DNA from: Chitinophagales bacterium
GTDB taxonomy: Bacteria > Bacteroidota > Bacteroidia > Chitinophagales > Saprospiraceae
DNA: 64,000 nucleotides
NCBI GenBank assembly: GCA_013298955.1
Contig: JAAFJT010000005.1
Location: 24,966 to 88,965 of the forward strand
Direction of reading: 5' to 3'
Shown: piece after piece, positions 29,594-38,842 of the stretch
How the letters are laid out: every line of letters begins with the position of its first letter
Position numbering within the stretch: the first letter of the stretch is position 1
The notes under the pieces: generated by a model
The model's database searches: none
What the model was told of the DNA's origin: nothing
What the model saw: the letters and a program-made list of their open reading frames with translations, nothing else
Made by a program: the position numbers and the translations under genes

Positions 29594-30856
29594 ATGAGTA
29601 TTGTATCCATAAAAGTTCCAGTTATCGCGGAATCCGTTACGGAAGTAACGCTTTCGCAATGGCTCAAAGGCAATGGCGAAATGGTCAAAATTGACGAACC
29701 CATTTGCGAATTTGAATCAGATAAAGCCACTTTGGAGTTGCCTGCTGAAGTTGCGGGACGCTTAATTTGGGTCGCTTCTGAAAAACAGGATTTGAAAATC
29801 GGCGCAATTGTCGCTCAAATTGATACTTCGGCGAGTGCTGCGGGTGCGCCCGCGCCTGCAAAAGCGGTTACGCCGCCTGCGGCTCCTGCTTCAACGCCTG
29901 CTGCGGACAAATCGACTTATGCTACGGGGCATCCGTCTCCTGCTGCTGCGAAAATTCTAACTGAAAATGGTGTAAATCCTGCTGATGTGGCGGGAACGGG
30001 CAGAGATGGGCGCATCACGAAGGAAGATGCGGAAAAAAGTGTAAGCAATAAAGTTACATCGGCTCCTGCGCCCGCAGTTGCGCCTGTGGAACCTGCAAAA
30101 CCTGCTGCACCAAAACCTGCAACTCCTTCTGTATCAACAAGTTCTAAAAATTTTAGCAGAGGAGAACGCCGCGAAAAGATGAGCAGAATGCGCAAAACGA
30201 TTGCAAAACGATTGGTTTCCGCAAAAAATACGACGGCGATGTTGACCACTTTCAATGAAGTGGATATGACAGAATTGTTGGCATTACGCGAAAAATATCA
30301 AGATAGATTTGTCAAAAAGTACGGCGTGAAACTCGGATTCATGTCTTTATTTGCGAAAGCGTGTGCAAAAGTATTGTTAGAAATGCCAGATGTGAACGCT
30401 TCCATTGATGGGGAAGAAATTGTTTATCACGATTATGTCGATATTTCCATTGCGATTTCAACGCCGACAGGTTTAGTAGTGCCGCCGATTCGGAATTGTG
30501 AATCGCTTGGTTTCCATGATATTGAATTGAAAATCAAACAGTTAGCTGGCAAGGCGCGAGATGGCAAATTGACGATGGACGAAATGTCAGGCGGTACGTT
30601 TACGATAACGAATGGGGGTGTTTTTGGTTCGTTGTTGAGTACGCCGATTATCAATGAGCCGCAATCGGCGATTTTAGGCATGCACGCGATGCAGCCAAGA
30701 CCTGTCGTTTTGAATGGCGAAATCAAGATTCGCACGATGATGTATGTGGCATTGAGTTATGACCACCGTGTGATTGATGGCAGCACTTCTGTCACTTTTT
30801 TGGTGAAAGTCAAACAATTGTTGGAAGACCCAACTGCTTTATTATTAGATTTATAA
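29594..30856 (+). CDS. sucB: Dihydrolipoyllysine succinyltransferase (2-oxoglutarate dehydrogenase E2)
   Basis: E2 core of the 2-oxoglutarate dehydrogenase complex, 420 residues. The lipoyl domain is at 1-77 with the lipoylated Lys in [10 protein letters not shown]. An Ala/Pro-rich linker, the peripheral subunit-binding domain (about 115-150, [15 protein letters not shown] and [11 protein letters not shown]), a second Ala/Pro linker and the acyltransferase domain with SYDHRVIDG follow. Succinyl- rather than acetyltransferase is judged from the N-terminal [10 protein letters not shown] and overall layout. The E1 gene sucA is not adjacent. A palindrome and meaB follow. Confidence 0.9.
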   Translation: MSIVSIKVPVIAESVTEVTLSQWLKGNGEMVKIDEPICEFESDKATLELPAEVAGRLIWVASEKQDLKIGAIVAQIDTSASAAGAPAPAKAVTPPAAPASTPAADKSTYATGHPSPAAAKILTENGVNPADVAGTGRDGRITKEDAEKSVSNKVTSAPAPAVAPVEPAKPAAPKPATPSVSTSSKNFSRGERREKMSRMRKTIAKRLVSAKNTTAMLTTFNEVDMTELLALREKYQDRFVKKYGVKLGFMSLFAKACAKVLLEMPDVNASIDGEEIVYHDYVDISIAISTPTGLVVPPIRNCESLGFHDIELKIKQLAGKARDGKLTMDEMSGGTFTITNGGVFGSLLSTPIINEPQSAILGMHAMQPRPVVLNGEIKIRTMMYVALSYDHRVIDGSTSVTFLVKVKQLLEDPTALLLDL

Positions 30857-30863
30857 TCAATGC

Positions 30864-30896
30864 AGCGTTTGGAGGGTTTCAAACCCTCCAAACGCT
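30864..30896. repeat. Perfect palindrome between sucB and meaB
   Basis: 16-bp perfect arms around one C (agcgtttggagggttt / aaaccctccaaacgct), 7 bp past the sucB stop and 17 bp before the meaB ATG. The GGAGGGTTTCAAACCCTCC core recurs at 60365-60397. It could reduce read-through into meaB. Confidence 0.8.
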
Positions 30897-30913
30897 TTCG
30901 CCCTTTTTGATAT

Positions 30914-31933
30914 ATGAATGGTATTAATCCGAATCGCTCCTTTCGCCGCCCTTTGCGCCCGCTTACACCCGAAGATTATATTGCGGGCATCCTCCAAAGA
31001 GACCGTATGATTTTGAGTCGCGCCATCACTTTGATAGAAAGTACGTTGCCCGAACACCGCGCTCTTGCCGAAATCGTATTAGAAAAATGTCTTCCACATG
31101 CGGGCAAAAGCCTCCGAATCGGCATTACAGGTACGCCCGGAGTAGGCAAAAGTACTTTCATCGAAACCTTTGGAGCGCGCTGTGCAATGGGTGAAAATCG
31201 GTTGGCAGTATTGGCAATTGACCCTTCGAGTCGGGTTTCGGGCGGCAGCATTCTCGGTGATAAGACGCGGATGCCCCATCTTTCGGTGCATCCGAATGTG
31301 TTTATTCGACCTTCGCCTGCGGGCGATTCGTTGGGCGGAGTGGCACGTAAAACGCGGGAAACCATTGTATTATGTGAGGCAGCCGGTTTTAATAGGATAT
31401 TGGTAGAGACGGTTGGTGTTGGACAATCGGAAACGGCTGTCCGCGAAATGACCGATTTTTTCTTACTTTTATTATTGCCGGGTGCGGGCGATGATTTGCA
31501 AGGCATCAAGCGCGGGATTGTGGAAGCTGCCGATTTGGTTGCGGTCAACAAAGCCGATGGCGACCGCGAAAAAGCAGCGCGTCAGGCGCAACAATTTTAC
31601 AAAACGGCACTCCATTATTTTCCACCCAAAAACAGTGGTTGGATTCCACAAGTGACCACTTGTTCGGCACTAAGTGGAATGGGGTTGGATACAATATTAG
31701 AATTTATTTTAAATTATAAAACCATGACTGAAAGCAATGGTTTTTTTGAAAAACAGCGCGGTGAGCAATCCGCTTATTGGTTTAAAGAAACGATTATAGA
31801 AACCTTGCATCAACGTTTTTATAATCATCCTTCAATTCAAAATCATTATCAACAGATTGAAAATCAAATTGTTATGGGAAAAGTATCGCCCTTTGCAGGC
31901 GCGGAAGATTTGTTAAAAGCGTTTTTTAAATGA
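30914..31933 (+). CDS. meaB: Methylmalonyl-CoA mutase-associated GTPase MeaB
   Basis: G3E-family P-loop GTPase that protects and loads B12-dependent methylmalonyl-CoA mutase; older name ArgK. It has 339 residues, with GITGTPGVGKSTFIETFG (Walker A), the LAIDPSSRVSGGSILGDKTRM switch region, ETVGVGQSE and the NKADGDRE guanine-specificity motif. The mutase genes are not in the window. It follows sucB on the same strand, linked by the succinyl-CoA theme. Confidence 0.93.
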   Translation: MNGINPNRSFRRPLRPLTPEDYIAGILQRDRMILSRAITLIESTLPEHRALAEIVLEKCLPHAGKSLRIGITGTPGVGKSTFIETFGARCAMGENRLAVLAIDPSSRVSGGSILGDKTRMPHLSVHPNVFIRPSPAGDSLGGVARKTRETIVLCEAAGFNRILVETVGVGQSETAVREMTDFFLLLLLPGAGDDLQGIKRGIVEAADLVAVNKADGDREKAARQAQQFYKTALHYFPPKNSGWIPQVTTCSALSGMGLDTILEFILNYKTMTESNGFFEKQRGEQSAYWFKETIIETLHQRFYNHPSIQNHYQQIENQIVMGKVSPFAGAEDLLKAFFK

Positions 31934-32273
31934 TTGGTTTCAAAAAAAATATATACTATTTTTATTTTTAATAAATTTTGTTAATGGAAATGCAAACCTT
32001 GTTAATGCAAGCCTAATCTAACAGGATAAATTTGCATACTTGCGTCAAGCAGCGTAATATTGTTCCATGATTAAAGCAGCACCTTGTGCGCTTTTTACCA
32101 AAAACAACCTTTCGTAACAAATATATTCCCTTGATTTACAAAGAGTTAAGCATTGCAATAACGGTCGCCTGCCAGCGTCTGAAAGCACTTCTATTGGGTT
32201 CTGGCAAGGCGATTTTTAGAAAGACTTTACAAGAATGGATTGAATAAAATTGTTTTTTCAGGCAAATTTGAAT
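31934..32273. other. Gene-poor stretch between meaB and the TlpA-like gene
   Basis: No convincing gene. The one open frame (GTG 32086 to TAA 32247, 53 residues, NKYIPLIYKELSIAITVACQ in the middle) has no recognised relative and no promoter. No tRNA-like structure was seen. Confidence 0.5.
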
Positions 32274-32307
32274 AAAAAAGGTTGCGCTTTTGCGCAACCT
32301 TTTTTTT
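32274..32307. terminator. Bidirectional intrinsic terminator
   Basis: Perfect stem of 14 bp (A6 plus ggttgcgc / gcgcaacc plus T6) with a TTTT loop. The A-run and T-run allow it to work on both strands, for meaB on the plus strand and the TlpA-like gene on the minus. The T-run overlaps the stop codon of the latter. Confidence 0.85.
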
Positions 32308-32812
32308 ATTTACCTGCAAGTTCTGTCAATTGTTTTTCCAATTCTTTTTCATCGCCTGCGATATAGCCATTATGTTGATAGACGACATTGCCTTTTTTGT
32401 CCAACAAAATCGTGTAAGGCACATTGCCGATATTGCACGCTTCTTGCAATTCTTTATTCATATCGCTCAAAATCGTGTATTTCCAACCTTTTTGCGCCAC
32501 CATCGGTTTCACTTTCGGCAAACCGCGTGCATCATCCACCGTTACGGCTACAATTTCCACTTGATACTTTTTTTGCCACGCCCCATAGGTTTTATGGAGT
32601 TCGTCCAATTCTTTTTTGCAGGGACCACACCAAGTTGCCCAAAAACTTAACACAACGGGTTTGTTTTTTCTGCCATATTCTTGGATATTGACACTTTTGC
32701 CTTCCAAGGTTTTGACGACGACATTCGGCAAGCGTTTTATTTTGTCTTGCGCCAGTGCTTGTGTACCGAAAAAGAGTACTAAACTCATCAAACTGAACCA
32801 CTGCTTCATCAT
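32306..32812 (-). CDS. TlpA-like thiol-disulfide oxidoreductase
   Basis: Exported thioredoxin-fold protein of 168 residues. The signal peptide is 1-21 (MMKQWFSLMSLVLFFGTQAL, cleaved after AQ). The active site is WATWCGPCKKE, with a later cis-Pro in NVPYTILLDKKGN, as in TlpA/ResA-type reductases. The segment between carries a typical AhpC/TSA-like VEIVAVTVDD. It probably acts in the periplasm on disulfides, for example in cytochrome c or exported protein maturation; the partner is unknown. Confidence 0.88.
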   Translation of the reverse strand: MMKQWFSLMSLVLFFGTQALAQDKIKRLPNVVVKTLEGKSVNIQEYGRKNKPVVLSFWATWCGPCKKELDELHKTYGAWQKKYQVEIVAVTVDDARGLPKVKPMVAQKGWKYTILSDMNKELQEACNIGNVPYTILLDKKGNVVYQHNGYIAGDEKELEKQLTELAGK

Positions 32813-33035
32813 AGCTTTGATTTTTTTTTAATTTTTTTTTAGATTGAAATAAAAACGTATCCCTACTCCAATAAACGTGCAGAGGGATTTTTTATTTTGA
32901 ACTTTTTTAAATATTTTGAAAATTCGTATGTTTTAAAAATATTTGTTTAAAAATTTGTTTTTAAACAAATTATCTTTGGGACGCATGGGTGAAAGCATTG
33001 ACACAAACATTTGATTTTCATTAACAATTGGAGCA

Positions 33036-34535
33036 TTATTCCAACTCTTTCAACTTTTCTAAAATCCAATCTCTGGAAGTTGTCATATTTGTTTCTAAAA
33101 CTTCTTGTTTTAATTGTTCTACTGCTTTTTTATCGCCAGGCATAATTTTGGTCATGCGCTTCACGAATTTAATCATATACAAATACGCCAAACGTCGATT
33201 TTCAGCAATATCTTTATGCCGATTCAGATAGGCTTGAAAACTTTTCAAAATCGAATCCAAGGCTTCAAATTCATCTTTTTCATAAAAAATAATGGTCAAC
33301 ATGGTTTTGGCTCCTAATGAATACGTTAAATCTTGGTATTCAACGGATTGTAATAGATCCTGAACTTTATCATATTGTTTTCGATTGAAATAAACATTGG
33401 CTAAATTGTAAGAAACAGCACTTTCGCGCAATTCTTTAGGCAATTTATGTTGATATTCTTTAATGAAATTTTCAGTCCACTGATACTCACCCAACCGATT
33501 TGCAATCAAAACCACATTTTTAAAATGCCAAGGCGATAGTTCCATAGTTGGTGTGCTATAAAACAAAATTTCTTTTTTAAGCAAAATTTTATATAAATCA
33601 TGGAAAACTTTTAAAAACAATTTATCATTTTGATTTACTTTTTTCGTGCAGTAATTAAGCGCGGAAATATACATTTTATATAATTCATTGGGTGAAAATC
33701 GAGCATGATGTTTATCCAATAATTCAAGGAGTTTGAAATAATGGGTTGTATTCTCACCATCAATTTGGGTCAATAAAATGTGATAATAAATCGCAATCAC
33801 AGGTATTTCTTCATACTGAGATTTATATTTATGAATATGTGCAATAATTTCATCAATAAATAATAATTTATAATCATGTGAAACTAAGCGTTTATGACTC
33901 AATACGGTACAATACAAGCGTAATTTCTCGGTTAAATAAAAATGATCTAAATGATTAATCATTTCTCCAAAATTTTTCTTATCACCCCGATTCAGTTCCG
34001 ATTCGTGCATATCATAGTAATTTTTTTCCAATAAAAATTTTCCATAATAATACTCCGCATTTTTGTAAGGCTGTTGTCGCGTTGCCATATTTGCTTGGCG
34101 CACACAGGTCAAATATAATTTATCTAACCTTTTTTTGCCTACAGCTTCCAAAAGATAGGCTGCTTGTTGGACTTCTGATTTGTCATAAATTTGTTGTGCC
34201 AAAAAATTTTCTACCAATTCCAATAAATCGGAACATAATTTTCGGAAACGGGTGTCATTATACGGTTCATTTTCAAATAAAATATCCCAAACTTCATATT
34301 TATCCAAATCTTGTTTGTCCTGACAACTACCATTGCGCTGCCCCACAGCAGTCGTCACCACAAGACTATGTACAGGTAGATTGGCTTGCGTATTAATATG
34401 TTTGGTCAAATATTCAAAAAAAGTCGTCAAGGATTCATTGACATTGAAATAAGGGGATTGCACATACTTGCGCAATCGATTTTGCTCAATTTTATCAAAT
34501 TTGGACAAAATCGTATATAGTTTTCCAGTTATCAT
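33036..34535 (-). CDS. Helical-repeat (TPR-like) protein of unknown function, 499 residues
   Basis: All-helical and rich in Tyr, Leu and Lys, with no signal peptide or membrane segment. It opens with LYTILSKFDKIEQNRLRKYV and SPYFNVNESL, a beginning I associate with a paralogous family of about 500-residue proteins in Saprospiraceae. The C-terminal half reads as degenerate TPR-like pairs (SAVSYNLANVYFNRKQYDKV, LGAKTMLTIIFYEKDEFEAL). Function is not known. It is AT-rich compared with its neighbours. The 286 bp upstream hold no other gene. Confidence 0.65.
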   Translation of the reverse strand: MITGKLYTILSKFDKIEQNRLRKYVQSPYFNVNESLTTFFEYLTKHINTQANLPVHSLVVTTAVGQRNGSCQDKQDLDKYEVWDILFENEPYNDTRFRKLCSDLLELVENFLAQQIYDKSEVQQAAYLLEAVGKKRLDKLYLTCVRQANMATRQQPYKNAEYYYGKFLLEKNYYDMHESELNRGDKKNFGEMINHLDHFYLTEKLRLYCTVLSHKRLVSHDYKLLFIDEIIAHIHKYKSQYEEIPVIAIYYHILLTQIDGENTTHYFKLLELLDKHHARFSPNELYKMYISALNYCTKKVNQNDKLFLKVFHDLYKILLKKEILFYSTPTMELSPWHFKNVVLIANRLGEYQWTENFIKEYQHKLPKELRESAVSYNLANVYFNRKQYDKVQDLLQSVEYQDLTYSLGAKTMLTIIFYEKDEFEALDSILKSFQAYLNRHKDIAENRRLAYLYMIKFVKRMTKIMPGDKKAVEQLKQEVLETNMTTSRDWILEKLKELE

Positions 34536-34821
34536 AGTGGATATTAATAATGTTTGTTTTTGAACTATTTTTCCTAACCTAAACGCGTTATTTTCATAAA
34601 GGCGCGGTTCAAAATTACTTTTCTTTTATGATATTTTTTAAAAATTCACATTGAATAAACACATTTAATTATTCAGTTTTTTAAAAAACTAACAATCATT
34701 TGATTACATGCTTAAAAAAAACGTATCCGATAATTAAAAATATTTCAAAATTAATCTAACAATATATTTTTTAAATATAGTAAAATAAAACATCCGTTAT
34801 TTGTATCAAAATTACTGCATT

Positions 34822-37230
34822 ATGAATATCACTACTCATTTAAAAAAATATTTATGGATTCCAGTGTGTGTGGGTGCGGCGTTTCGTGTGCAGGCTCAAA
34901 TAGCTAATCCCTACAACAAGAACCTTTTAGTCAACACTCGTTTGGATTACACGCAGCCTGCGTCCAGCGTACAAACCTTGGCACAGCCTTTACACGGGCT
35001 ACTCCAAGCCCAAGTGAATTTAAATCAACTTGCTTTGATTTATACGCCCAATCTTGATTTTATCGGGCAGGATGCGTTTAAAATCGTAGTCGAGAATGGA
35101 AGTAACGATACTTTGAATTTTAATGTTAATGTGACCCAAGGCACAATTATTACAAAGGATGATTATGTATTAATTAATGAAAATCAGGTTATTACATTAG
35201 ATGTTTTGCAAAATGATGTTTCCTTAGCCAATCGTCCCCAATTGCATGCCTTGCCTTTGGTGAATTTTGGAACGGCTTCTATTGAAAATAACCAAATTCG
35301 ATTCGTCCCACAAGCAGGTTTTACAGGCATGGCGCATGTGCAATATGCCGCTTGTAATGAGTTGAATCAATGTGCCACAGGGCAAGTCCATGTGCGCATT
35401 GCGCCTTCGACGCTGCCTACCACCAGCACGGCTACGGTTTTTGCAGCCAACGGACGCAAAACCATCATTGCCTTGCCCGCAACAGATTTTGTTTTGCAAA
35501 CGCCCCCGATAGGTGGCACGTTGCAAGCGATCCAAGCAGGCGTTTTTGAATACACTCCGACGGCGCAGTTCACGGGCAGTGACCCTATGACTTTCGTACA
35601 GTCGGCAAACGGCGCAACCAAAATACATATTGTCCAAGCGGAGGTTTTAACGGCGCATACCCCCCGCGCCCTCCGTGATGATTATGCTTATACGTCAGGA
35701 AGTCGCCCCGTCACCATCCCCGTTTTACAAAACGATGCGGGCGGTGCGACCGCACTGACCCATATTTCCGCCGTAACAGGCGGTACAGCAACGATTAACG
35801 CAGCACAAAATGCTGTAATATTTACACCTGACCCTACTTTTACAGGTCTATCAGGGTTTCAATATACCGTGCAAGGCAGCAGTGAAATCGGTACAGCGCG
35901 GGTTTTAATCAGTGATTTTGCCCCGATTGCGCCTTCGTTTCGATTGAAAGCGGCAGCAGGAGTACCCTTAGTTTTGAATTATAAAGTGCCAATTAACAAT
36001 TATTCGTTTAGCATCTTAAACACTGCTTCACAAGGAACGGTTCAATATTTTGAAACTTTTAATGGACAATTGGCAGGTCAAACCGTGCAAGGAAACCGTT
36101 TATTGATTTATACGCCTAATTTAAATGCGCAATTAGATAATTTTTCGGTAGAATATTGCGCCAGTGGGTTTTGTCGGACGGTTCAAATTGATATGGATAT
36201 TGATGCTCATAATGCTACTAATTGTGTTGGAGACTGTGTTTGGACAGGCGATGCGAATGCAGATGGCATGGTCGATATGGGAGATATTTTAACCATTGCG
36301 CAAGCCATGGGTGAAAAAGGAACGGCTCGAAACAATCCTTCCTTGCTTTTTTTGCCACAAACCGCAACCGATTGGAAACAATCGGGACTCAATGGCAACA
36401 ACCTTAAACATGCGGATACCGATGGAGATGGCATGGTTACAGCAGCAGATACAGTGGCAGTGAGTCATTTTTGGGGCAAAAAAAGAGCAATTGTTGCGCA
36501 AAATGAAGGTTTTTCCGTTGAAAATTTGGAATTAACCGCTATTCCTGCACAACGCACCTTGCATCCGGGAGATACTTTATTGTTATATTTGACCATTCCG
36601 AATACGGCTTTGAATGTTTCGGGTTATCAATTTACTTTGGGTTTCAATGCAAGTTGGGTGAATACACCTTCTTTGCGGGTCGATTTTGCGAATCAATGGA
36701 TGGGCGAGACCGATGCTACATTAGGTTTTGTGCGCACTTCCAACCAACAAATTGAAGTGGGTTTAGGAGTCGCAGCAGCACGAGCAACAAGTGGTTATGG
36801 AACAGTAGGTATTTTGAGAGGGATTATTGAAGATGATGTAAATTGTTGTGCTAAAACGAGCCGTTATCAAGTGCGTTTAAATTTTAAAAACGCATGGGTG
36901 CAAACGGAGTCAGGGGTGCGCCTGAAACTCAAAACGAATGATATAAATATTCCTATTGAAGAAAAGCCAAAATCATATTTCATTGACAATCAATTAGCTG
37001 TATTCCCGAATCCTGCAACCGAAGATTTACATGTGTATTTGGATGATGAAACGACTTTTATAACGGAAATGAATCTTTTCAATTTGACAGGGCAAATCGT
37101 CGCGCAACAGCAAGATTTGAAAACACGTCATCTTGATTTGAAAACCAATGCGTTGCAAACGGGCATGTATCTGTTGCGGGCGAAAACCAGCAAAGGTTAC
37201 TTGACGAAAAAAATTCAAATAGCGCAGTAA
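34822..37230 (+). CDS. T9SS-exported protein with cadherin-like, dockerin-like and cohesin-like domains
   Basis: 802 residues from the ATG at 34822. The signal peptide ends near FRVQAQ. Several Ig/cadherin-like repeats lie at about 30-440 (each DDYxxxx...VLQND...FTPDPTFTG). Two calcium-loop motifs of dockerin type follow near 480-550 (GDANADGMVDMGDILTIAQA, DTDGDGMVTAADT). Then a cohesin-like beta domain at about 575-690 (PGDTLLLYLTIP, NVSGYQFTLGFNASW). The end (FPNPATEDLHVYL ... YLLRAKTSKGYLTKKIQIAQ, shown in part) is a type A T9SS sorting domain. Probably a surface or secreted adhesive or scaffold protein. Confidence 0.8.
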   Translation: MNITTHLKKYLWIPVCVGAAFRVQAQIANPYNKNLLVNTRLDYTQPASSVQTLAQPLHGLLQAQVNLNQLALIYTPNLDFIGQDAFKIVVENGSNDTLNFNVNVTQGTIITKDDYVLINENQVITLDVLQNDVSLANRPQLHALPLVNFGTASIENNQIRFVPQAGFTGMAHVQYAACNELNQCATGQVHVRIAPSTLPTTSTATVFAANGRKTIIALPATDFVLQTPPIGGTLQAIQAGVFEYTPTAQFTGSDPMTFVQSANGATKIHIVQAEVLTAHTPRALRDDYAYTSGSRPVTIPVLQNDAGGATALTHISAVTGGTATINAAQNAVIFTPDPTFTGLSGFQYTVQGSSEIGTARVLISDFAPIAPSFRLKAAAGVPLVLNYKVPINNYSFSILNTASQGTVQYFETFNGQLAGQTVQGNRLLIYTPNLNAQLDNFSVEYCASGFCRTVQIDMDIDAHNATNCVGDCVWTGDANADGMVDMGDILTIAQAMGEKGTARNNPSLLFLPQTATDWKQSGLNGNNLKHADTDGDGMVTAADTVAVSHFWGKKRAIVAQNEGFSVENLELTAIPAQRTLHPGDTLLLYLTIPNTALNVSGYQFTLGFNASWVNTPSLRVDFANQWMGETDATLGFVRTSNQQIEVGLGVAAARATSGYGTVGILRGIIEDDVNCCAKTSRYQVRLNFKNAWVQTESGVRLKLKTNDINIPIEEKPKSYFIDNQLAVFPNPATEDLHVYLDDETTFITEMNLFNLTGQIVAQQQDLKTRHLDLKTNALQTGMYLLRAKTSKGYLTKKIQIAQ

Positions 37231-37293
37231 AAACGCGCAAAAAGTAGATTTCCCTTAACCAGTTTCCCCAGAGGCTGGCGAATTATAATCCCC

Positions 37294-37325
37294 AAGCCCA
37301 ATCGAAAGATTGGGCTTATTTTTTT
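37294..37325 (+). terminator. Intrinsic terminator of the T9SS cargo gene
   Basis: 10-bp perfect stem (aagcccaatc / gattgggctt) closed by a GAAA tetraloop, followed by ATTTTTTT. It lies 63 bp past the stop, and the T-run ends just before the sbcD stop. Confidence 0.85.
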
Positions 37326-37329
37326 GGAA

Positions 37330-38586
37330 TCAACTTTCTTCTATTGACTCCCCAAGCACTTCCTCAAACAAATCCAATATCGCTTGTGAAGGCAACACGG
37401 CATGCCGTTTTACAAAATAATCGGAAAACATGGTTTGAATGGTTTTCGGTGTACCTTTTTCGACATCGTTGAAAGACAAATCTTGCTCGCCGCGCAATAA
37501 TGGAATAATCGGCATCAACCCATCATGTGCATCATATAATCTTTTTTTGATAGGTGCGTCCAAATAAGTATCGGTTTCAAGCCTCAAAAGCACCCAAATA
37601 TTTGGATTCGCTTGGAGCCATGCCACTGCGGTATCAACATCTGCAAATTGTTTAGAGACCATGCGCCGACCTGATTGCAAAGGGATTTTTCGATGAATTA
37701 CTTTCTGATTCGGTTCAATATCAATGAGTTGTACATATTTTTGTTGGTCATCTTCTTGAAAACTATACGCCAAAGGACTGCCCGAATACACAATTGGACA
37801 ATAGGTTGTGCCAACCGTATTGGAAACCGTATGCGCCCGATGCAAATGCCCTAATGCCACATATTGAACGCCTATCGGAAGGTGTTCGGGATACATCACG
37901 GATGCTCCGCCAATGTGCAAAATCGGCTTTTCATCCTCTGGCTCGACCAAAATCGGTTTATTCGGGTCTGTGAAAAAAAGGTGTGTCATCAAAAGACAAA
38001 CCCTTTCGGTATCGAAATATTTATCAACGGTTGTTTGCCAATGTGTTTTTAAAAGTTGTTGCAGATTGTTTAACTCATCTGCTTCGGTCTCCGTTTCGGA
38101 GCGCAAACACTTGCGCAATCGATACTCATTTGCATACGGAGTTAATAATAATTGCAAGGGATAACCAAAATGAGGCAACTGCAATTCCACAAAACCTTTA
38201 TCAGAGCGCGTCAATTTGATGCCACTTTCTGTTTCAAAAGGGCGGATAATGGTGTCAGGATACCCCGAATAAATAATGCCTAAGGCTCGCGCAAATGCAT
38301 CTGACATTTCAACGCGTTGAGGCGAATCATGGTTGCCTGCAATGGCGATAACAGGGCGTTTTCCATTATCAGTCAATTGTTTACAAATAGTGTAAAGTAA
38401 TTCGATGCTCTCGACAGGTGGATTGAAATTATCAAAAAGATCGCCTGCAATGAGGACGACATCCACTTTTTCTTGGTCTGCAATCGACACAATTTCTTTT
38501 AAAACTTCGATTTGTTCGAGATGACGAGAGGTATGATTTTCTAATCGTTTTCCCAAATGCCAATCAGCAGTATGTAAGATTTTCAT
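37330..38586 (-). CDS. sbcD: Exonuclease subunit SbcD
   Basis: Mre11-type nuclease of 418 residues that, with the SbcC ATPase, cuts hairpins and double-strand ends. The ATG at 38584-38586 (MKILHTADWHLGKRLE) gives the canonical start; a longer frame runs up into the CACATAG repeat and is artefactual. Phosphoesterase motifs: ADWHLG, LIAGDLFDN, IAGNHDS, MTHLFF and LGHLHRAH. No sbcC is adjacent, which is unusual. Since SbcCD destroys long DNA hairpins, its presence in a genome full of long inverted repeats is notable. Confidence 0.92.
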   Translation of the reverse strand: MKILHTADWHLGKRLENHTSRHLEQIEVLKEIVSIADQEKVDVVLIAGDLFDNFNPPVESIELLYTICKQLTDNGKRPVIAIAGNHDSPQRVEMSDAFARALGIIYSGYPDTIIRPFETESGIKLTRSDKGFVELQLPHFGYPLQLLLTPYANEYRLRKCLRSETETEADELNNLQQLLKTHWQTTVDKYFDTERVCLLMTHLFFTDPNKPILVEPEDEKPILHIGGASVMYPEHLPIGVQYVALGHLHRAHTVSNTVGTTYCPIVYSGSPLAYSFQEDDQQKYVQLIDIEPNQKVIHRKIPLQSGRRMVSKQFADVDTAVAWLQANPNIWVLLRLETDTYLDAPIKKRLYDAHDGLMPIIPLLRGEQDLSFNDVEKGTPKTIQTMFSDYFVKRHAVLPSQAILDLFEEVLGESIEES

Positions 38587-38618
38587 ATTTAAAAAGGATG
38601 TTGAATTAGGATTTGTTG

Positions 38619-38842
38619 AAACACATAGTTCACATAGGAGGACATAGGACACATAGTTCACATAGTAGGACATAGGACACATAGGGATTTTCCTTGTAGG
38701 GTGTATTTCAAATGAAAGCCCCTATGTGTCCTATGTGTCCTATGTCCTCCTATGTGAACTATGTGTTTTAAAGGGTACATTTTAACATACACATAGGGAT
38801 TTTCCTTGTAGGGTGCATTTTAAATGAAAGCCCCTATGTGTT
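38619..38842. repeat. CACATAG-family hairpin with internal duplication
   Basis: Outer arms aacacatagttcacatagg (from 38619) and ctatgtgaactatgtgttt (to about 38769), each with five or so 9-10-nt units. The loop and inner arm (cacatagggattttccttg ... cccctatgtgt) are repeated directly at 38677-38728 and 38791-38842 with a few changes. The second copy runs into the stop codon of the PIG-L gene. Confidence 0.85.

Noticed and set aside
32086..32247. GTG-started frame of 53 residues after meaB
   Set aside because: No promoter, no relative recognised and poor composition.
32971..32978. TATCTTTG promoter box on the plus strand
   Set aside because: No TTTG at proper spacing and no gene downstream on that strand; it would run antisense into the helical-repeat gene.
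38587..38682. N-terminal extension of SbcD
   Set aside because: The extra 32 residues are coded by the CACATAG repeat; the canonical MKILHTADWH start is at 38586.
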